NCBI GenBank assembly: GCA_026125665.1
Contig: JAHCKS010000055.1
Coordinates: forward strand, 1 to 34,959
DNA: 34,959 nucleotides
Reading direction: 5' to 3'
Source of the DNA: Rubrivivax sp.
GTDB taxonomy: Bacteria > Pseudomonadota > Gammaproteobacteria > Burkholderiales > Burkholderiaceae_C
Shown here: piece after piece, positions 1-10,713 of the stretch
Position numbering within the stretch: the first letter of the stretch is position 1
Layout: each line of letters opens with the position of its first letter
Translations under genes and position numbers: made by a program
The notes under the pieces: model-generated
Databases searched by the model: none
The model's input: only the letters and a program-made list of their open reading frames with translations
What the model was told of the DNA's origin: nothing

Positions 1-12
1 GGGGGCCGCCGC

Positions 13-1443
13 ATGATGTCCGTGGCCACCCCGACCGCCGCGCCCGGCGCGCCGGCACCCCCGCCGGCGACGATGATGACGCTGGCCGAGGCGCATGCGA
101 TGCTGCCCGGCAGCCGCCTCGTCGGCGACGCCAGCGTGGCCATCACGCGCGTGCACAGCGACACGCGCACCGTGCTGCCGGGCGACCTGTTCGTCGCGCT
201 CGCAGGCGAGCGCTTCGACGGCAATCACTTCCTGCGGCAGGCGCAGGCGGCGGGCGCCGTCGCCGCGCTCGCCCATCCCGGGCGCCTGGGCGCAGCGCCG
301 GGCTGGAGCGGCATGCCGGGGCTCGAGGTCCCCGACACGCTCGCCGCGCTGCAGCACCTCGCCGGCGCCTGGCGCGCGCGCTTCGCGGCGCTGCCGCTGG
401 TCGCCGTCGCCGGCAGCAACGGCAAGACGACGGTGACGCAGATGCTCGCTGCCATCCTGCGCGCCGCGTTCGGCGAGCAGGCGCTGGCCACGCGCGGCAA
501 CCTCAACAACCACATCGGCGTGCCTCTGATGCTGCTGGCGCTGCGGCCCGCGCACCACATGGCCGTGCTCGAGCTGGGCACCAACCACGCCGGCGAGATC
601 GCGCTGCTGGCCGACCTCGTGCGGCCGACGGTGGCACTGATCAACAACGCCCAGCGCGAGCACCAGGAGTTCCTGCTCGGCGTCGAAGCCGTGGCGCGCG
701 AGAACGGCAGCGTCATCGCGCGCCTGCCGGCCGACGGCACGCTCGTGCTGCCGCAAGCCGACGCCTACACCCCGCTGTGGCGCCGGATGGCCGGGCCGCG
801 ACGCGTCGTCAGCTTCGGTTTCGACGATGCCGACGTGCGCTGCGACGCGTCCTGGCAGGCCGCCGAGGCCTGCTGGCGCCTCGAGCTGGCCACGCCCGCG
901 GGCCGCGTCACGACGACGCTGCGCCAGCCCGGGCGGCACAACGCGCTCAACGCCGTGGCCGCCGCGGCGTGCGCCTTCGCCGCCGGCCTGCCGCTGCCCG
1001 CCATCGCGCAGGGCTTGGCGGCGTTCGAGCCGGTGGCCGGCCGCACCCGCGTGCTCGCGCTGCGGCGGCACGGCGCGCCGGTGACGCTGGTGGACGACAG
1101 CTACAACGCCAACCCGGACAGCATGCGTGCCGCCATCGACCTGCTGGCCGAACTGCCCGGGCCGCACTGGCTGGTGCTGGGCGACATGGGCGAAGTCGGC
1201 GAGCAGGGCCCGGCCTTCCACGCCGAGGTGGGCGAATGCGTGCGCGCGCGGGGCCTCGAGGCCTGCTGGTCGGCCGGACCGCTCAGCGTCGGGCTCGGCA
1301 CGGGCCGCCACTTCGCCGACACCGCGTCGCTGATCGCCGCGCTGCCCGAGGCGCCGCCGGCGGCGTCCGTGCTGGTGAAGGGCTCGCGCTTCATGAAGAT
1401 GGAAGAGGTCGTGCGCGCGCTGCGGGCGGCCTGGGGAGCTTGA
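13..1443 (+). CDS. murF: UDP-N-acetylmuramoyl-tripeptide--D-alanyl-D-alanine ligase MurF
   Basis: MurF adds D-Ala-D-Ala to UDP-MurNAc-tripeptide with ATP in the cytoplasm, the last soluble step of the peptidoglycan pentapeptide. The 476-aa product is normal for the family. It shows the Mur ligase ATP loop GSNGKTT near residue 134, the central GTNHAGEI segment near 190 and the C-terminal [11 protein letters not shown] motif near 361. The start is ATGATG at 13/16. The TGA at 14-16 is in frame with GGG-GCC-GCC-GCA just before it and probably ends murE, which lies off the left edge. Downstream, mraY begins 5 bases after the stop, so the two are co-transcribed. GC content matches the neighbouring dcw genes. 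Identification is secure; only the choice between the two adjacent Met codons is open. Confidence 0.96.
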   Translation: MMSVATPTAAPGAPAPPPATMMTLAEAHAMLPGSRLVGDASVAITRVHSDTRTVLPGDLFVALAGERFDGNHFLRQAQAAGAVAALAHPGRLGAAPGWSGMPGLEVPDTLAALQHLAGAWRARFAALPLVAVAGSNGKTTVTQMLAAILRAAFGEQALATRGNLNNHIGVPLMLLALRPAHHMAVLELGTNHAGEIALLADLVRPTVALINNAQREHQEFLLGVEAVARENGSVIARLPADGTLVLPQADAYTPLWRRMAGPRRVVSFGFDDADVRCDASWQAAEACWRLELATPAGRVTTTLRQPGRHNALNAVAAAACAFAAGLPLPAIAQGLAAFEPVAGRTRVLALRRHGAPVTLVDDSYNANPDSMRAAIDLLAELPGPHWLVLGDMGEVGEQGPAFHAEVGECVRARGLEACWSAGPLSVGLGTGRHFADTASLIAALPEAPPAASVLVKGSRFMKMEEVVRALRAAWGA

Positions 1444-1448
1444 GGGCG

Positions 1449-2630
1449 ATGCTGCTCAGCCTGTCGCAACTGCTGCTGTCGCTGTACCCCGAGGAGCTCG
1501 GTTTCCTGCGCGTGTTCCAGTACCTGACGTTCCGCGCCGTGCTGGCGGCGATGACGGCGATGCTGTTCGGCCTGGCGCTCGGGCCGGCGGTCATCCGCCG
1601 CCTCGTGGAGATGAAGATCGGCCAGCCGATCCGCGAGTACGGCGTGCAGAGCCATCTCGGCAAGCGCGGCACGCCGACGATGGGCGGCGTGCTCGTGCTC
1701 ATCGGCATCGGCGTGTCCACCGTGCTGTGGTTCGACTGGACCAACCGCTTCGTCTGGGTGGTGATGCTCGTCACCTTCGGCTTCGGCGCCATCGGCTGGG
1801 CCGACGACTACCGCAAGGTGGTCAAGAAGGACCCCGAGGGCATGCGCTCGCGCGAGAAGTTCTTCTGGCAGAGCCTGATCGGCCTCATCGCCGCGATCTA
1901 CCTCGCCTTCACGGTGGCCGAGACGACCAACGTGCGCGTGTGGGAGCTGTTCATGCGCTGGGTCAGCAGCGGCCTGTCGACCGACCTGCCGCCGCGCGCC
2001 GACCTGATGGTGCCGTTCCTGAAGACCTACAGCTACCCGCTCGGCGTGTGGGGCTTCATCGCGCTGGCCTGGTTCGTCATTGTCGGCGCGAGCAACGCCG
2101 TCAACTTCACCGACGGGCTCGACGGCCTGGCCATCATGCCGGTGGTGATGGTCGGCTCGGCGCTCGGCGTCTTCGCCTACGTCACCGGCAACGTCAACTT
2201 CAGCCGCTACCTGCTGTTCCCGTACATCCCCGGGGCCGGAGAGCTGCTGATCTTCTGCGCCGCGATGGCCGGCGCGGGGCTGGCCTTCCTGTGGTTCAAC
2301 GCCAACCCGGCGCAGGTGTTCATGGGCGACGTCGGTGCGCTGGCGCTCGGCGGCGCGCTCGGCACCATCGCCGTCATCACGCGCCAGGAGATCCTGCTGG
2401 GCATCATGGGCGGCATCTTCGTGGCCGAGATGCTCTCGGTGATGGTGCAGGTGCTGTGGTTCAAGTACACGCGCCGCAGGTACGGCGAGGGCCGGCGCCT
2501 GTTCCTGATGGCGCCGCTGCACCACCACTTCGAGAAGAAGGGCTGGGCCGAGAACCAGGTGGTGGTGCGGTTCTGGATCGTCACGATGCTGCTGTGCCTC
2601 ATCGGCCTGGCCAGCCTGAAGCTGCGGTGA
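1449..2630 (+). CDS. mraY: Phospho-N-acetylmuramoyl-pentapeptide transferase MraY
   Basis: MraY is the integral membrane enzyme that moves phospho-MurNAc-pentapeptide from UDP to undecaprenyl phosphate, making lipid I. The 393-aa protein has about ten hydrophobic segments and the family motifs in order: KRGTPTMGG near residue 72, the Asp pair in WADDYRKV near 118, [10 protein letters not shown] near 219 and [12 protein letters not shown] near 355. The open frame runs far upstream inside murF. I place the start at ATG 1449 because the leader ([19 protein letters not shown]) is the family-typical N-terminus and it lies just after the murF stop. The stop TGA (2628-2630) overlaps a GTG at 2627 that is in frame with murD, so the genes are tightly coupled. 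Confidence 0.96.
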   Translation: MLLSLSQLLLSLYPEELGFLRVFQYLTFRAVLAAMTAMLFGLALGPAVIRRLVEMKIGQPIREYGVQSHLGKRGTPTMGGVLVLIGIGVSTVLWFDWTNRFVWVVMLVTFGFGAIGWADDYRKVVKKDPEGMRSREKFFWQSLIGLIAAIYLAFTVAETTNVRVWELFMRWVSSGLSTDLPPRADLMVPFLKTYSYPLGVWGFIALAWFVIVGASNAVNFTDGLDGLAIMPVVMVGSALGVFAYVTGNVNFSRYLLFPYIPGAGELLIFCAAMAGAGLAFLWFNANPAQVFMGDVGALALGGALGTIAVITRQEILLGIMGGIFVAEMLSVMVQVLWFKYTRRRYGEGRRLFLMAPLHHHFEKKGWAENQVVVRFWIVTMLLCLIGLASLKLR

Positions 2631-2635
2631 ACACG

Positions 2636-4186
2636 ATGCCGGCGATGCGCAACGACACCGTGCTCGTGCTCGGCCTCGGCGAGAGCGGCCTGGCGATGGC
2701 CCGCTGGTGCGCACGCGCCGGCGCAACCGTGCGGGTGTGGGACTCGCGCGAGGAAGCGCCGCACGCCGTGACGCTGGCCCGCGAGTGGCCCGACGTGCAG
2801 TGCCTCGGCGGCGAGGCGGCGCCGCTGGCCGCACTCGAAGGGGCCACGCTCGTGCTGAAGAGCCCGGGGCTCGCGCCGCACGACCCGCGCATCGCACCGC
2901 TGGCGCAGGAGGCGCGTGTGCGCGGCGTGCCGGTGCTCGGCGAGCTCGACCTCTTCGTGCGCGCGCTGGGCGAACTGAAGGAGGCGCAGGGCTACGCGCC
3001 GCAGCTCGTGGCCGTGACGGGCACGAACGGCAAGACGACGACGACGGCGATGACGTCGCTGCTCGTCGAGCGCGCAGGGCGCCGCGTGGCGCAGGCCGGC
3101 AACATCGGCCCGACGATGCTGGACACGCTCGCCGCGGCCGTCGCCGAGGAGAAGCTGCCCGAGGTGTGGGTGCTGGAGCTCTCGAGCTTCCAGCTCGAAG
3201 GGGGCGGCACCGGTGTCGCCGGCTTCGAGCCCGACGCCGCCGCCGTGCTGAACGTGACGCAGGACCACCTCGACTGGCACGGCACGATGCAGGCGTACGC
3301 GGCGGCGAAGGCGCGTGTGTTCGGCCCGCGCGGCGTGATGGTGCTGAACCGCGACGATGCACTCGTCGAAGCGATGGCCCCGGCCGCGCCGGCGCCGGCC
3401 GCGCCGCGCGGGCGCGCGAAGGCGGCGGTGCCGCGCTCCGTGGTGCGCTTCGGCCTCGGCGCACCCGAGCGGCCGGCCGACTTCGGCCTCGTCGTCGAGA
3501 ACGGCATGGCCTGGCTCGTGCGCGCGCTGCCGGCGGACGAGACGCACAAGGCGAAGCCTGGCGAAGCGGCGGAAGTGCACCTGCAGCGCCTGATGCCCGC
3601 CGACGCGCTGCGCGTGCGCGGCCGCCACAACGCGGCCAACGCGCTGGCCGCACTGGCGCTGGCCACGGCCATCGGCTGCCCGCTGGCGCCGATGCTGCAC
3701 GGCCTGCGCGAGTACGCCGGCGAGCCGCACCGCGTGCAGTGGGTGGCCACCGTCGGCGACGTCGAGGCCTACGACGACAGCAAGGGCACGAACGTCGGCG
3801 CCACCGTCGCCGCGCTCGAGGGGCTCGGCGCCGACAAGGCACCGGCCAGGCTCGTCGTCATCCTCGGCGGCGACGGCAAGGGGCAGGACTTCGCGCCGCT
3901 CGCCGGGCCGGTGGCGCGACACGCGCGCGCCGTGGCGACGATCGGCCGGGACGCTGCGGCCATCGAAGAGGCGCTCGCCGACGCGGCGGCAGGCGGCGTG
4001 CTTCTGCAGCGGCACGACACGCTCGAGGCCGCCGTGCGCTGGGGCTTCGAGCAGGCCCATCCGGGCGACGCGGTGCTGCTGTCGCCGGCCTGCGCGAGCC
4101 TGGACATGTTCCGCAACTACGCACACCGGGCGGAGGTGTTCGTGAGTGCGGTGCAGGGGCTGGTGCACGAGCGGGGGGGCGTGTGA
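2636..4186 (+). CDS. murD: UDP-N-acetylmuramoylalanine--D-glutamate ligase MurD
   Basis: MurD adds D-Glu to UDP-MurNAc-L-Ala in the cytoplasm. The N-terminal Rossmann part starts with VLGLGESGLAMARW. It is followed by the ATP loop GTNGKTTTTAM near residue 128, NVTQDHLDWHG near 205, the RGRHNAANALAA segment and DDSKGTN near 380. At 516 aa it is longer than the E. coli enzyme (438 aa). Extra Ala/Pro-rich sequence lies in the middle domain around residues 245-262, as is common in high-GC betaproteobacteria. The start could also be GTG 2627, which overlaps the mraY stop as GTGA and adds three residues. I prefer ATG 2636. It is followed not by the next dcw gene but by a 718-bp repeat-filled gap before ftsW. 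Confidence 0.95.
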   Translation: MPAMRNDTVLVLGLGESGLAMARWCARAGATVRVWDSREEAPHAVTLAREWPDVQCLGGEAAPLAALEGATLVLKSPGLAPHDPRIAPLAQEARVRGVPVLGELDLFVRALGELKEAQGYAPQLVAVTGTNGKTTTTAMTSLLVERAGRRVAQAGNIGPTMLDTLAAAVAEEKLPEVWVLELSSFQLEGGGTGVAGFEPDAAAVLNVTQDHLDWHGTMQAYAAAKARVFGPRGVMVLNRDDALVEAMAPAAPAPAAPRGRAKAAVPRSVVRFGLGAPERPADFGLVVENGMAWLVRALPADETHKAKPGEAAEVHLQRLMPADALRVRGRHNAANALAALALATAIGCPLAPMLHGLREYAGEPHRVQWVATVGDVEAYDDSKGTNVGATVAALEGLGADKAPARLVVILGGDGKGQDFAPLAGPVARHARAVATIGRDAAAIEEALADAAAGGVLLQRHDTLEAAVRWGFEQAHPGDAVLLSPACASLDMFRNYAHRAEVFVSAVQGLVHERGGV

Positions 4187-4256
4187 TGCGGCGCCGTGGC
4201 CTGTTCATCGCGCCCGACAGGGTGGTCTCTACAGATTGGCGCGGGCAAGGCCGTGG

Positions 4257-4839
4257 CGGGCAAGGCCGCGGGCGGGAGAGTGGCGGGGCGCATGTGCGGC
4301 GGTCGCTCGCTGGCGCTCGCAACTGCCCTGCGCTGCTCGAACTCTTGGCCCACGCGCGGAACTCGTTGCACTCGCTGCGCTCGTGCCACTCGAACAGCCG
4401 CGCGAGTCAGAAGTGGATGCGGGCGAGTACGCCCGCGGGCCAAGAGTTCTCCGCTGCTCGGCGCCGCAAGTGCGCCCCGCCACTCTCCCGCCCACGGCCT
4501 TGCCGGCACCGTCAGCTGTTCTCGACGAGAACGCCTGCCGCCCTGCCAACGGCAGTGCCTTCCTCTCGACGAGAACCACCGACTGTGCCGCAAAGGGCTG
4601 TGCGGGCCCGGCGCGGCGCGGCAAATGCGGCGCCGAGCAGCGCAGTGTCTTGTGGCCCGCGGGCGTACTCGCCCGCTTCCACATCTGACTCGCGCGGCTG
4701 TCCGAGTGGCGCGAGCGAAGCGAGTGCAACGAGTTCCGCGCGTGGGCCACAAGACCGAGCAGCGCAGGGCAGTTCCGAGCGTCAGCGAGGAACCGCCGCA
4801 TATGCCGCGCCGCACCGGGCCCGCACAGCCCTTTGCCGC
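4257..4839. repeat. Large foldback (MITE-like) repeat composite
   Basis: Two ~250-bp units lie head to head. Unit one is 4257-4506, with ends A (4257-4300) and A' (4463-4506). Unit two is 4587-4839, with ends B' (4587-4631) and B (4795-4839). A and A' are inverted copies with about 4 mismatches in 44; B' and B are inverted copies with 3 mismatches in 45. The interiors (4297-4467 and 4628-4798, 171 bp each) are imperfect inverted copies of each other, so the whole can fold into one very long hairpin. The loop (4507-4586) carries two copies of the palindrome TCTCGACGAGA. The outer ends A and B recur at 25513-25627, so this is a dispersed family. No protein is encoded, so any transposition would need an enzyme supplied elsewhere. 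Confidence 0.85.
4518..4574. repeat. Paired short palindromes in the loop of the foldback element
   Basis: GTTCTCGACGAGAAC (4518-4532) is a perfect 15-base palindrome about a central A. Its core TCTCGACGAGA recurs at 4564-4574. Between them is a small hairpin CTGCCG...CGGCAG. They sit in the spacer between the two inverted units of the composite. They could be protein-binding half-sites or simply part of the element; no function is assigned. Confidence 0.5.
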
Positions 4840-4904
4840 GCGGCCTGTTGGAGGCCGCTCAAGTCGCCACTCGCCGCGTCGCAGCCGAAGCAAGAGAGGC
4901 CTGC

Positions 4905-6209
4905 ATGAAGCGCCTCCTGGCCTTGCTCGCGAGTGCCCTCGCCAACACCTGGCAAGCGATGCGCCGGCTGCGTCCGGCATTCGCGGCAACCGGCGGCGTC
5001 TTCGGCGGAACCGCGAGCAAGGCGCTGCCCGTTCGCGACCAGGTGCACATCGGCGGCGACCGCCCCGTTCGGCTGTTCGCGTTCGACCAGCCGATGGTGG
5101 CGGTGATCGTGGCGCTCATCGCGCTCGGCATCGTGATGGTCTATTCGGCCACCGTCGCGTGGCCCGACAACCCGAAGCTCGCGGCCCGGTACACCTCCAC
5201 GTCCTTCCTCATGCGGCACCTGCTGTCGCTGGGCATCGGCTTCGTCGCTGCGCTCGTCGTGCTGCAGCTGCCGGTGAAGTTCTGGGAGAAGGCCGCGCCG
5301 TGGGTCTTCGTGGCCGCGCTCGTGCTGCTCGTGCTCGTGCTCGTCCCGGGCATCGGCAAGGTCGTCAACAACGCGCGCCGCTGGATCCCGCTCGGCTTCA
5401 TGAACTTCCAGCCCAGCGAGCTGGCCAAGCTGGCGATGGCGATGTACGCCGCCAGCTACATGGTGCGCAAGATGGAGCAGAAGGAAGACTTCGTGAAGGC
5501 GGTGTGGCCGATGGCGGTGGCGCTGGGCTTCACCGGCGCGCTGCTGCTGCGCCAGCCCGACATGGGCGCCTTCATGGTGCTGGCCGTCATCTCGATGGGC
5601 ATCCTGTTCCTCGGCGGCGTCAACGGGCGCATGTTCCTGCTCGGCTGCCTCGTGCTCGTCACGACCTTTGCCACCGTCATCGCGCTCAGCCCCGAGAAGC
5701 GCGAACGCATCTTCGCCTACCTCGAGCCGTGGGACCCGGCCTACGCGCAGGGCAAGGCCTACCAGCTGACGCATTCGCTGATCGCCTTCGGCCGCGGCGA
5801 GGTGTTCGGCCAGGGCCTGGGCGACAGCGTCGAGAAGCTGTTCTACCTGCCCGAGGCGCACACCGACTTCCTGCTTGCCGTCATCGGCGAGGAGCTCGGC
5901 TTCGCCGGCGTGGCCACGGTCATCGTGCTCTTCTTCTGGCTCACACGCCGCATCTTCGTCATCGGCCGCCAGGCGGTGGCGCTGGACCGCGTGTTCGCCG
6001 GCCTGATGGTGCAGGGCATCGGCGTGTGGTTCGGCTTCCAGGCCTTCATCAACATGGGCGTCAACCTCGGCGTGCTGCCGACCAAGGGCCTGACGCTGCC
6101 GCTGATGAGCTACGGCGGCAGCGCGATCCTGATGAATCTGGTGGCGCTGGCACTGGTGCTGCGCGTTGACATGGAGTCAAGAGCGCTCATGCGGGGAGGG
6201 CGGACGTGA
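4905..6209 (+). CDS. ftsW: SEDS-family peptidoglycan glycosyltransferase FtsW
   Basis: FtsW is the divisome lipid-II polymerase, an inner-membrane SEDS protein. The 434-aa product has about ten hydrophobic segments. Family landmarks include [22 protein letters not shown] in the first membrane helix, [20 protein letters not shown] near residue 157, GEELGFAG near 328 and [16 protein letters not shown] near 393. I chose ATG 4905 over the upstream in-frame ATG at 4833. The upstream one lies inside the B end of the repeat composite, and 4905 has a purine-rich site (agagagg) just before it. The ~60-residue cytoplasmic leader before the first helix is on the long side. The stop TGA overlaps the murG ATG by one base, so these two are coupled. 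Confidence 0.94.
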   Translation: MKRLLALLASALANTWQAMRRLRPAFAATGGVFGGTASKALPVRDQVHIGGDRPVRLFAFDQPMVAVIVALIALGIVMVYSATVAWPDNPKLAARYTSTSFLMRHLLSLGIGFVAALVVLQLPVKFWEKAAPWVFVAALVLLVLVLVPGIGKVVNNARRWIPLGFMNFQPSELAKLAMAMYAASYMVRKMEQKEDFVKAVWPMAVALGFTGALLLRQPDMGAFMVLAVISMGILFLGGVNGRMFLLGCLVLVTTFATVIALSPEKRERIFAYLEPWDPAYAQGKAYQLTHSLIAFGRGEVFGQGLGDSVEKLFYLPEAHTDFLLAVIGEELGFAGVATVIVLFFWLTRRIFVIGRQAVALDRVFAGLMVQGIGVWFGFQAFINMGVNLGVLPTKGLTLPLMSYGGSAILMNLVALALVLRVDMESRALMRGGRT

Positions 6210-7318
6210 TGCCGCACCTCGTGGTCATGGCCGCGGGCACCGGCGGGCACGTGATGCCCGGGCTCGCCGTCGCGCGCGAGATGCAGCAGCGCGGCTGGAC
6301 GGTGAGCTGGCTCGGCACCACGCACGGCATGGAGAACCGCCTCGTGCCGCCGCCGCAGGCCGAAGGCGGCGTCGCGATGGACCGCCTCGCCTTCAGCGGC
6401 CTGCGCGGCAAGGGCTTCGTGCACACGCTGACCGGCGGCATGCGCCTGCTCAAGGCGATGTGGGACAGCCTGCGCATCCTGCGCCGCCGCGGCGCCGACG
6501 CCGTGCTCGGCATGGGCGGCTACGTCTGCTTTCCCGGCGGGCTGATGGCTTCGCTGCTGAACAAGCCGCTCGTCCTCGTGAACGCCGACGCCGCCCTGCT
6601 TCTGTCCAGCAAGTCGCTGCTGCCGCTGGCCGACGCGGTGGCCTTCGGCTTCGACGGCGAAGCCGCCCGGCAGGCGCGCCGCGGGCTGGTGACCGGCAAC
6701 CCGGTGCGCGCGGAGATCGAGGCGCTGCCGGCGCCGGCGGAGCGCTACGCGGGCCGCAGCGGGCCCCTGGCGCTGCTGGTGGTGGGCGGCAGCCTCGGCG
6801 CGCGGGTGCTCAACGAGACGCTGCCCGCGGCGCTGGCGCTGCTTGCGCCAGGGGAGCGGCCGCGCGTCGTGCACCAGACCGGCGGCATGCACCTGGAGGC
6901 CGTGCGCGCGGACTACGAGCGCGCCGGCGTCGCCGCCGACGTGCTGCCGTTCATCGACGACATGCCCGCGCGCCTGGCGGCGTGCGACGTGATGATCTGC
7001 CGGGCCGGCGCCATCACCGTGAGCGAGCTCACCGCCGCCGGCGTGCCGGCGATCCTCGTGCCGCTGATCGTCAGCACCACCGCGCACCAGCGCGACAACG
7101 CCGAGTGGCTGGCCGCGCAGGGCGCGGCGATCCACCTGCCGCAGGTCGATCTCACCGCCGAACGCCTGGCGCAGCTGCTGCGCACGCTCGAGCGCCCGCG
7201 CCTGCTGGAGATGGCGACGAAGGCCCGTGCGCTCGCCAGGCCGCGGGCGGCGGCGCGCGTGGCCGACGAGATCGAGCGCCTCGTCGCGATGCGCGCCGGA
7301 AAGGCGGCCGGCGCATGA
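6209..7318 (+). CDS. murG: Undecaprenyldiphospho-muramoylpentapeptide beta-N-acetylglucosaminyltransferase MurG
   Basis: MurG transfers GlcNAc from UDP-GlcNAc to lipid I, giving lipid II, at the inner face of the membrane. The N-terminal [13 protein letters not shown] loop near residue 10, [10 protein letters not shown] in the first domain, [11 protein letters not shown] in the second, and [11 protein letters not shown] with HQRDNAEWL in the UDP-GlcNAc site mark it as a GT28 enzyme. Length (369 aa) is normal. The start is ATG 6209, overlapping the ftsW TGA by one base with GGGAGGG about 10 bases upstream; GTG 6206 is an alternative adding one residue. The stop overlaps the ATG of a small 29-codon ORF at 7315 (ATGA). 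Confidence 0.95.
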   Translation: MPHLVVMAAGTGGHVMPGLAVAREMQQRGWTVSWLGTTHGMENRLVPPPQAEGGVAMDRLAFSGLRGKGFVHTLTGGMRLLKAMWDSLRILRRRGADAVLGMGGYVCFPGGLMASLLNKPLVLVNADAALLLSSKSLLPLADAVAFGFDGEAARQARRGLVTGNPVRAEIEALPAPAERYAGRSGPLALLVVGGSLGARVLNETLPAALALLAPGERPRVVHQTGGMHLEAVRADYERAGVAADVLPFIDDMPARLAACDVMICRAGAITVSELTAAGVPAILVPLIVSTTAHQRDNAEWLAAQGAAIHLPQVDLTAERLAQLLRTLERPRLLEMATKARALARPRAAARVADEIERLVAMRAGKAAGA

Positions 7319-7400
7319 AACACGCCGTCGGGCATACGCACTTCGTTGCGATCGTCGAGTCGCCGGCGAAGCCGCTCGCGCGCGGGCCGGAGGCCGCTGC

Positions 7401-7404
<4 letters not shown>
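7315..7404 (+). pseudogene. Decayed duplicate of the murC 5' end (29-codon ORF)
   Basis: Directly after murG, an ORF starting at ATG 7315 reads [13 protein letters not shown]. The true MurC start at 7401 reads [13 protein letters not shown]. The DNA match covers about 40 bases with scattered changes; the remainder ([16 protein letters not shown]) is unrelated to MurC. The ORF overlaps murG by ATGA at its start and murC by ATGA at its end, so ribosomes could pass from murG through it to murC. I read it as a partial tandem duplication of the murC translation start that has since drifted. It could still act as a translational linker peptide. No known protein family is recognised. Confidence 0.6.
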
Positions 7405-8791
<1,387 letters not shown>

Positions 8792-8795
<4 letters not shown>

Positions 8796-9802
8796 GCACG
8801 CCGTTGACCGCCCCTGTCCGCATCGCGGCCCTCGGCAAGGTGGCCGTGCTGATGGGCGGCACGAGCGCCGAGCGCGAGGTATCGCTGATGAGCGGGCGCG
8901 GCGTTCTCGCGGCGCTGCAGTCGCAAGGCGTCGATGCGCACGCCTTCGACCCGGCCGAGCGCGACCTCGGCGAGCTGAAGCGTGACGGCTTCGCCCGCGC
9001 CTTCATCGCGCTGCACGGCCGCCACGGCGAGGACGGCACGGTGCAAGGCGCGCTGGAGTTGCTCGGCATCCCCTACACCGGCAGCGGCGTGCTGGCCAGT
9101 GCGCTCTCGCTGGACAAGGTGATGACCAAGCGCGTCTGGGCGGCCGTCGGGCTGCCGACGCCGCGCTGGGTGCGGCTGGACGCCGCGTGCCAGCGCCGTG
9201 AGGACCTGCGCGCCGTGCCCGACGAGATCGGCCTGCCGCTCATCGTGAAGCCGCCGCGCGAAGGCAGCTCGATCGGCGTGACGAAGGTGCTCGGCTACTC
9301 GCAGATGGCCGACGCGGTGGCGCTGGCCGCGCGCTACGACGCCGACGTGATGTGCGAGGAGTTCATCGAAGGCATCGAGCTCACCTGCCCGGTGCTCGGC
9401 ACTGGCGACACGGCGCGTGCGCTGCCCGTGGTGCGCATCGACGCGCCCGAGGGCAACTACGACTACGAGCACAAGTACTTCAGCGACGACACCGGCTACC
9501 ACTGCCCGAGCGGCCTGTCGGCCGCCGACGAGGCCGAAGTGCAGCGGCTCACGCTGGCCGCCTACCACACGCTCGGGTGCCGGGGCTGGGGCCGGGCCGA
9601 CCTGATGCAGCGTGCGGCCGACGGTGCCCTGTTCCTGCTGGAGATGAACACGAGCCCGGGCATGACCGGGCATTCGCTGGTGCCGATGTCGGCGCGCGCC
9701 GCCGGCATCGGCTACGAGGCGCTGTGCCTGGCGCTGCTGGAGAGCGCCACGCTCGACAGCGCCCACCCGGGCCTGCACGGCGCAAGCGAGGCCGCACGAT
9801 GA
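8792..9802 (+). CDS. ddl: D-alanine--D-alanine ligase
   Basis: Ddl makes D-Ala-D-Ala, the substrate of MurF. The 336-aa product has the N-terminal [17 protein letters not shown] segment, [16 protein letters not shown] near residue 70 and [17 protein letters not shown] near 91. It also shows the ATP-grasp lysine segment [14 protein letters not shown] near 150 and the Mg-binding end [17 protein letters not shown] near 283. The GTG start at 8792 lies in the murC stop (GTGA) and the stop at 9802 overlaps the ftsQ ATG (ATGA). It is a ddlB-type gene by position in the dcw cluster. Nothing in it looks abnormal. Confidence 0.95.
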
Positions 9803-10656
9803 AGCGCCTCGATCGTCCGCGTCCGGGGGCAGCGCCTGCCGCGGCGGCGGTGGCCGTCGGTCTGCCGGGCGACGTGCGGCTGATGAACGCCGCCGTGGCC
9901 TTCGTCGTCACGGGCTGCGTGCTCGGCCTGCTGGCCGCCGGCGTGCTGTGGCTGACGCGCGCGCCGGCGTTCACGCTGCGCGCCATCGAAGTGCAGGGCA
10001 CGCTGACGCGCGGGCAGCTGCCGACGCTGCGCACGCATGCACTGCCCGAGCTGGCCGGCAACTTCTTCAGCATCGACCTCGCCGAAGCGCAGCGCGCCTT
10101 CGAGAGCGTGCCGTGGGTGCGCCGCGCCATCGTGCGCCGGGTCTGGCCCGACCGCCTCGTCGTCTCGCTCGAGGAGCACGAGGTGGCGGCGTTGTGGGAA
10201 GCCAGCGAAGGCGGGCCGGGCGGCGTGAGCGGCCTCACGCGCCTCGTCAACCGCTTCGGCGAGGTGTTCGAGGCGAACCTGGGCGACGTCGAGGACGAGG
10301 TGCTGCCGCTCTTCACTGGCCCCGAGGGGCGCGCGGCCCAGATGCTGGCGCTGTGGTTGCGGTTGCAGCCCTCCTTTGCCGGGCGGGGCCAGCGCATCGA
10401 GCGGCTGGCGCTTTCCAGCCGCGGCTCGTGGCGCGCCGAGCTCGGCAAGGGCGTGGTGGTCGAGATCGGCCGCGGCACCGACGACGAGGTGGCCGAGCGC
10501 ACCGAACGGTTCCTGCGCACCGTGGGGCAGTTGACGGCGCGCTACCGGCAGCCCTACCTGCACGCCGACCTGCGCCATGCCGACGGCTACGCGCTCAGGC
10601 TGCGCGGCGTGGGCACCGCGGCGCCGGCGAGCGCGGCCGAGCGGGGCAGGAACTGA
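9799..10656 (+). CDS. ftsQ: Cell division protein FtsQ
   Basis: FtsQ is a single-pass inner-membrane divisome protein that links FtsB/FtsL to early division proteins. The 285-aa product has a short Pro/Ala-rich cytoplasmic tail and one membrane segment at about residues 32-54. A POTRA domain follows, starting [18 protein letters not shown] and including [19 protein letters not shown]. The beta domain contains [13 protein letters not shown] and ends [16 protein letters not shown], as in other FtsQ proteins. I start it at ATG 9799, overlapping the ddl stop. The in-frame extension upstream lies inside ddl and is not used. A 57-bp spacer with a 12-bp tandem repeat separates it from ftsA. Confidence 0.93.
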   Translation: MKRLDRPRPGAAPAAAAVAVGLPGDVRLMNAAVAFVVTGCVLGLLAAGVLWLTRAPAFTLRAIEVQGTLTRGQLPTLRTHALPELAGNFFSIDLAEAQRAFESVPWVRRAIVRRVWPDRLVVSLEEHEVAALWEASEGGPGGVSGLTRLVNRFGEVFEANLGDVEDEVLPLFTGPEGRAAQMLALWLRLQPSFAGRGQRIERLALSSRGSWRAELGKGVVVEIGRGTDDEVAERTERFLRTVGQLTARYRQPYLHADLRHADGYALRLRGVGTAAPASAAERGRN

Positions 10657-10672
10657 GGCGGCGCGGGACCGG

Positions 10673-10696
10673 GCGAAGGAACGAGCGAAGGAACGA
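10673..10696 (+). repeat. 12-bp tandem duplication in the ftsQ-ftsA spacer
   Basis: GCGAAGGAACGA occurs twice in a row (10673-10684 and 10685-10696) just before ftsA. Each copy includes AAGGA, which resembles a ribosome site, although the one used for ftsA is more likely the AGGCAGGGG stretch that follows. Copy-number change here would alter the spacing between ftsQ and ftsA. Confidence 0.7.
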
Positions 10697-10713
10697 GGCA
10701 GGGGCAGCAGCGC

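Larger units (their letters stand above)
4187..4904. other. Repeat-filled intergenic gap inside the dcw operon
   Basis: This 718-bp gap separates murD from ftsW, which normally abut. Several frames stay open across it, but their translations are Arg-rich shadows with no family resemblance. What it holds is the foldback repeat composite at 4257-4839. About 70 bp of plain sequence precede the composite, and the ftsW leader with a purine-rich ribosome site (agagagg, about 4892-4898) follows it. I see no transposase or tRNA. Whether transcription from upstream passes through the strong hairpins is unknown. Confidence 0.8.

Noticed and set aside
1101-3842. A very long - strand open frame opposite murF, mraY and murD
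   Set aside because: High-GC antisense shadow; the + strand genes there are unambiguous and the - strand product is Arg/Ala-rich without motifs.
4196-4832. Long open frames across the murD-ftsW gap on both strands
   Set aside because: Their translations are Arg/Ser/Ala-rich low-complexity shadows of the inverted repeat and resemble no protein family.
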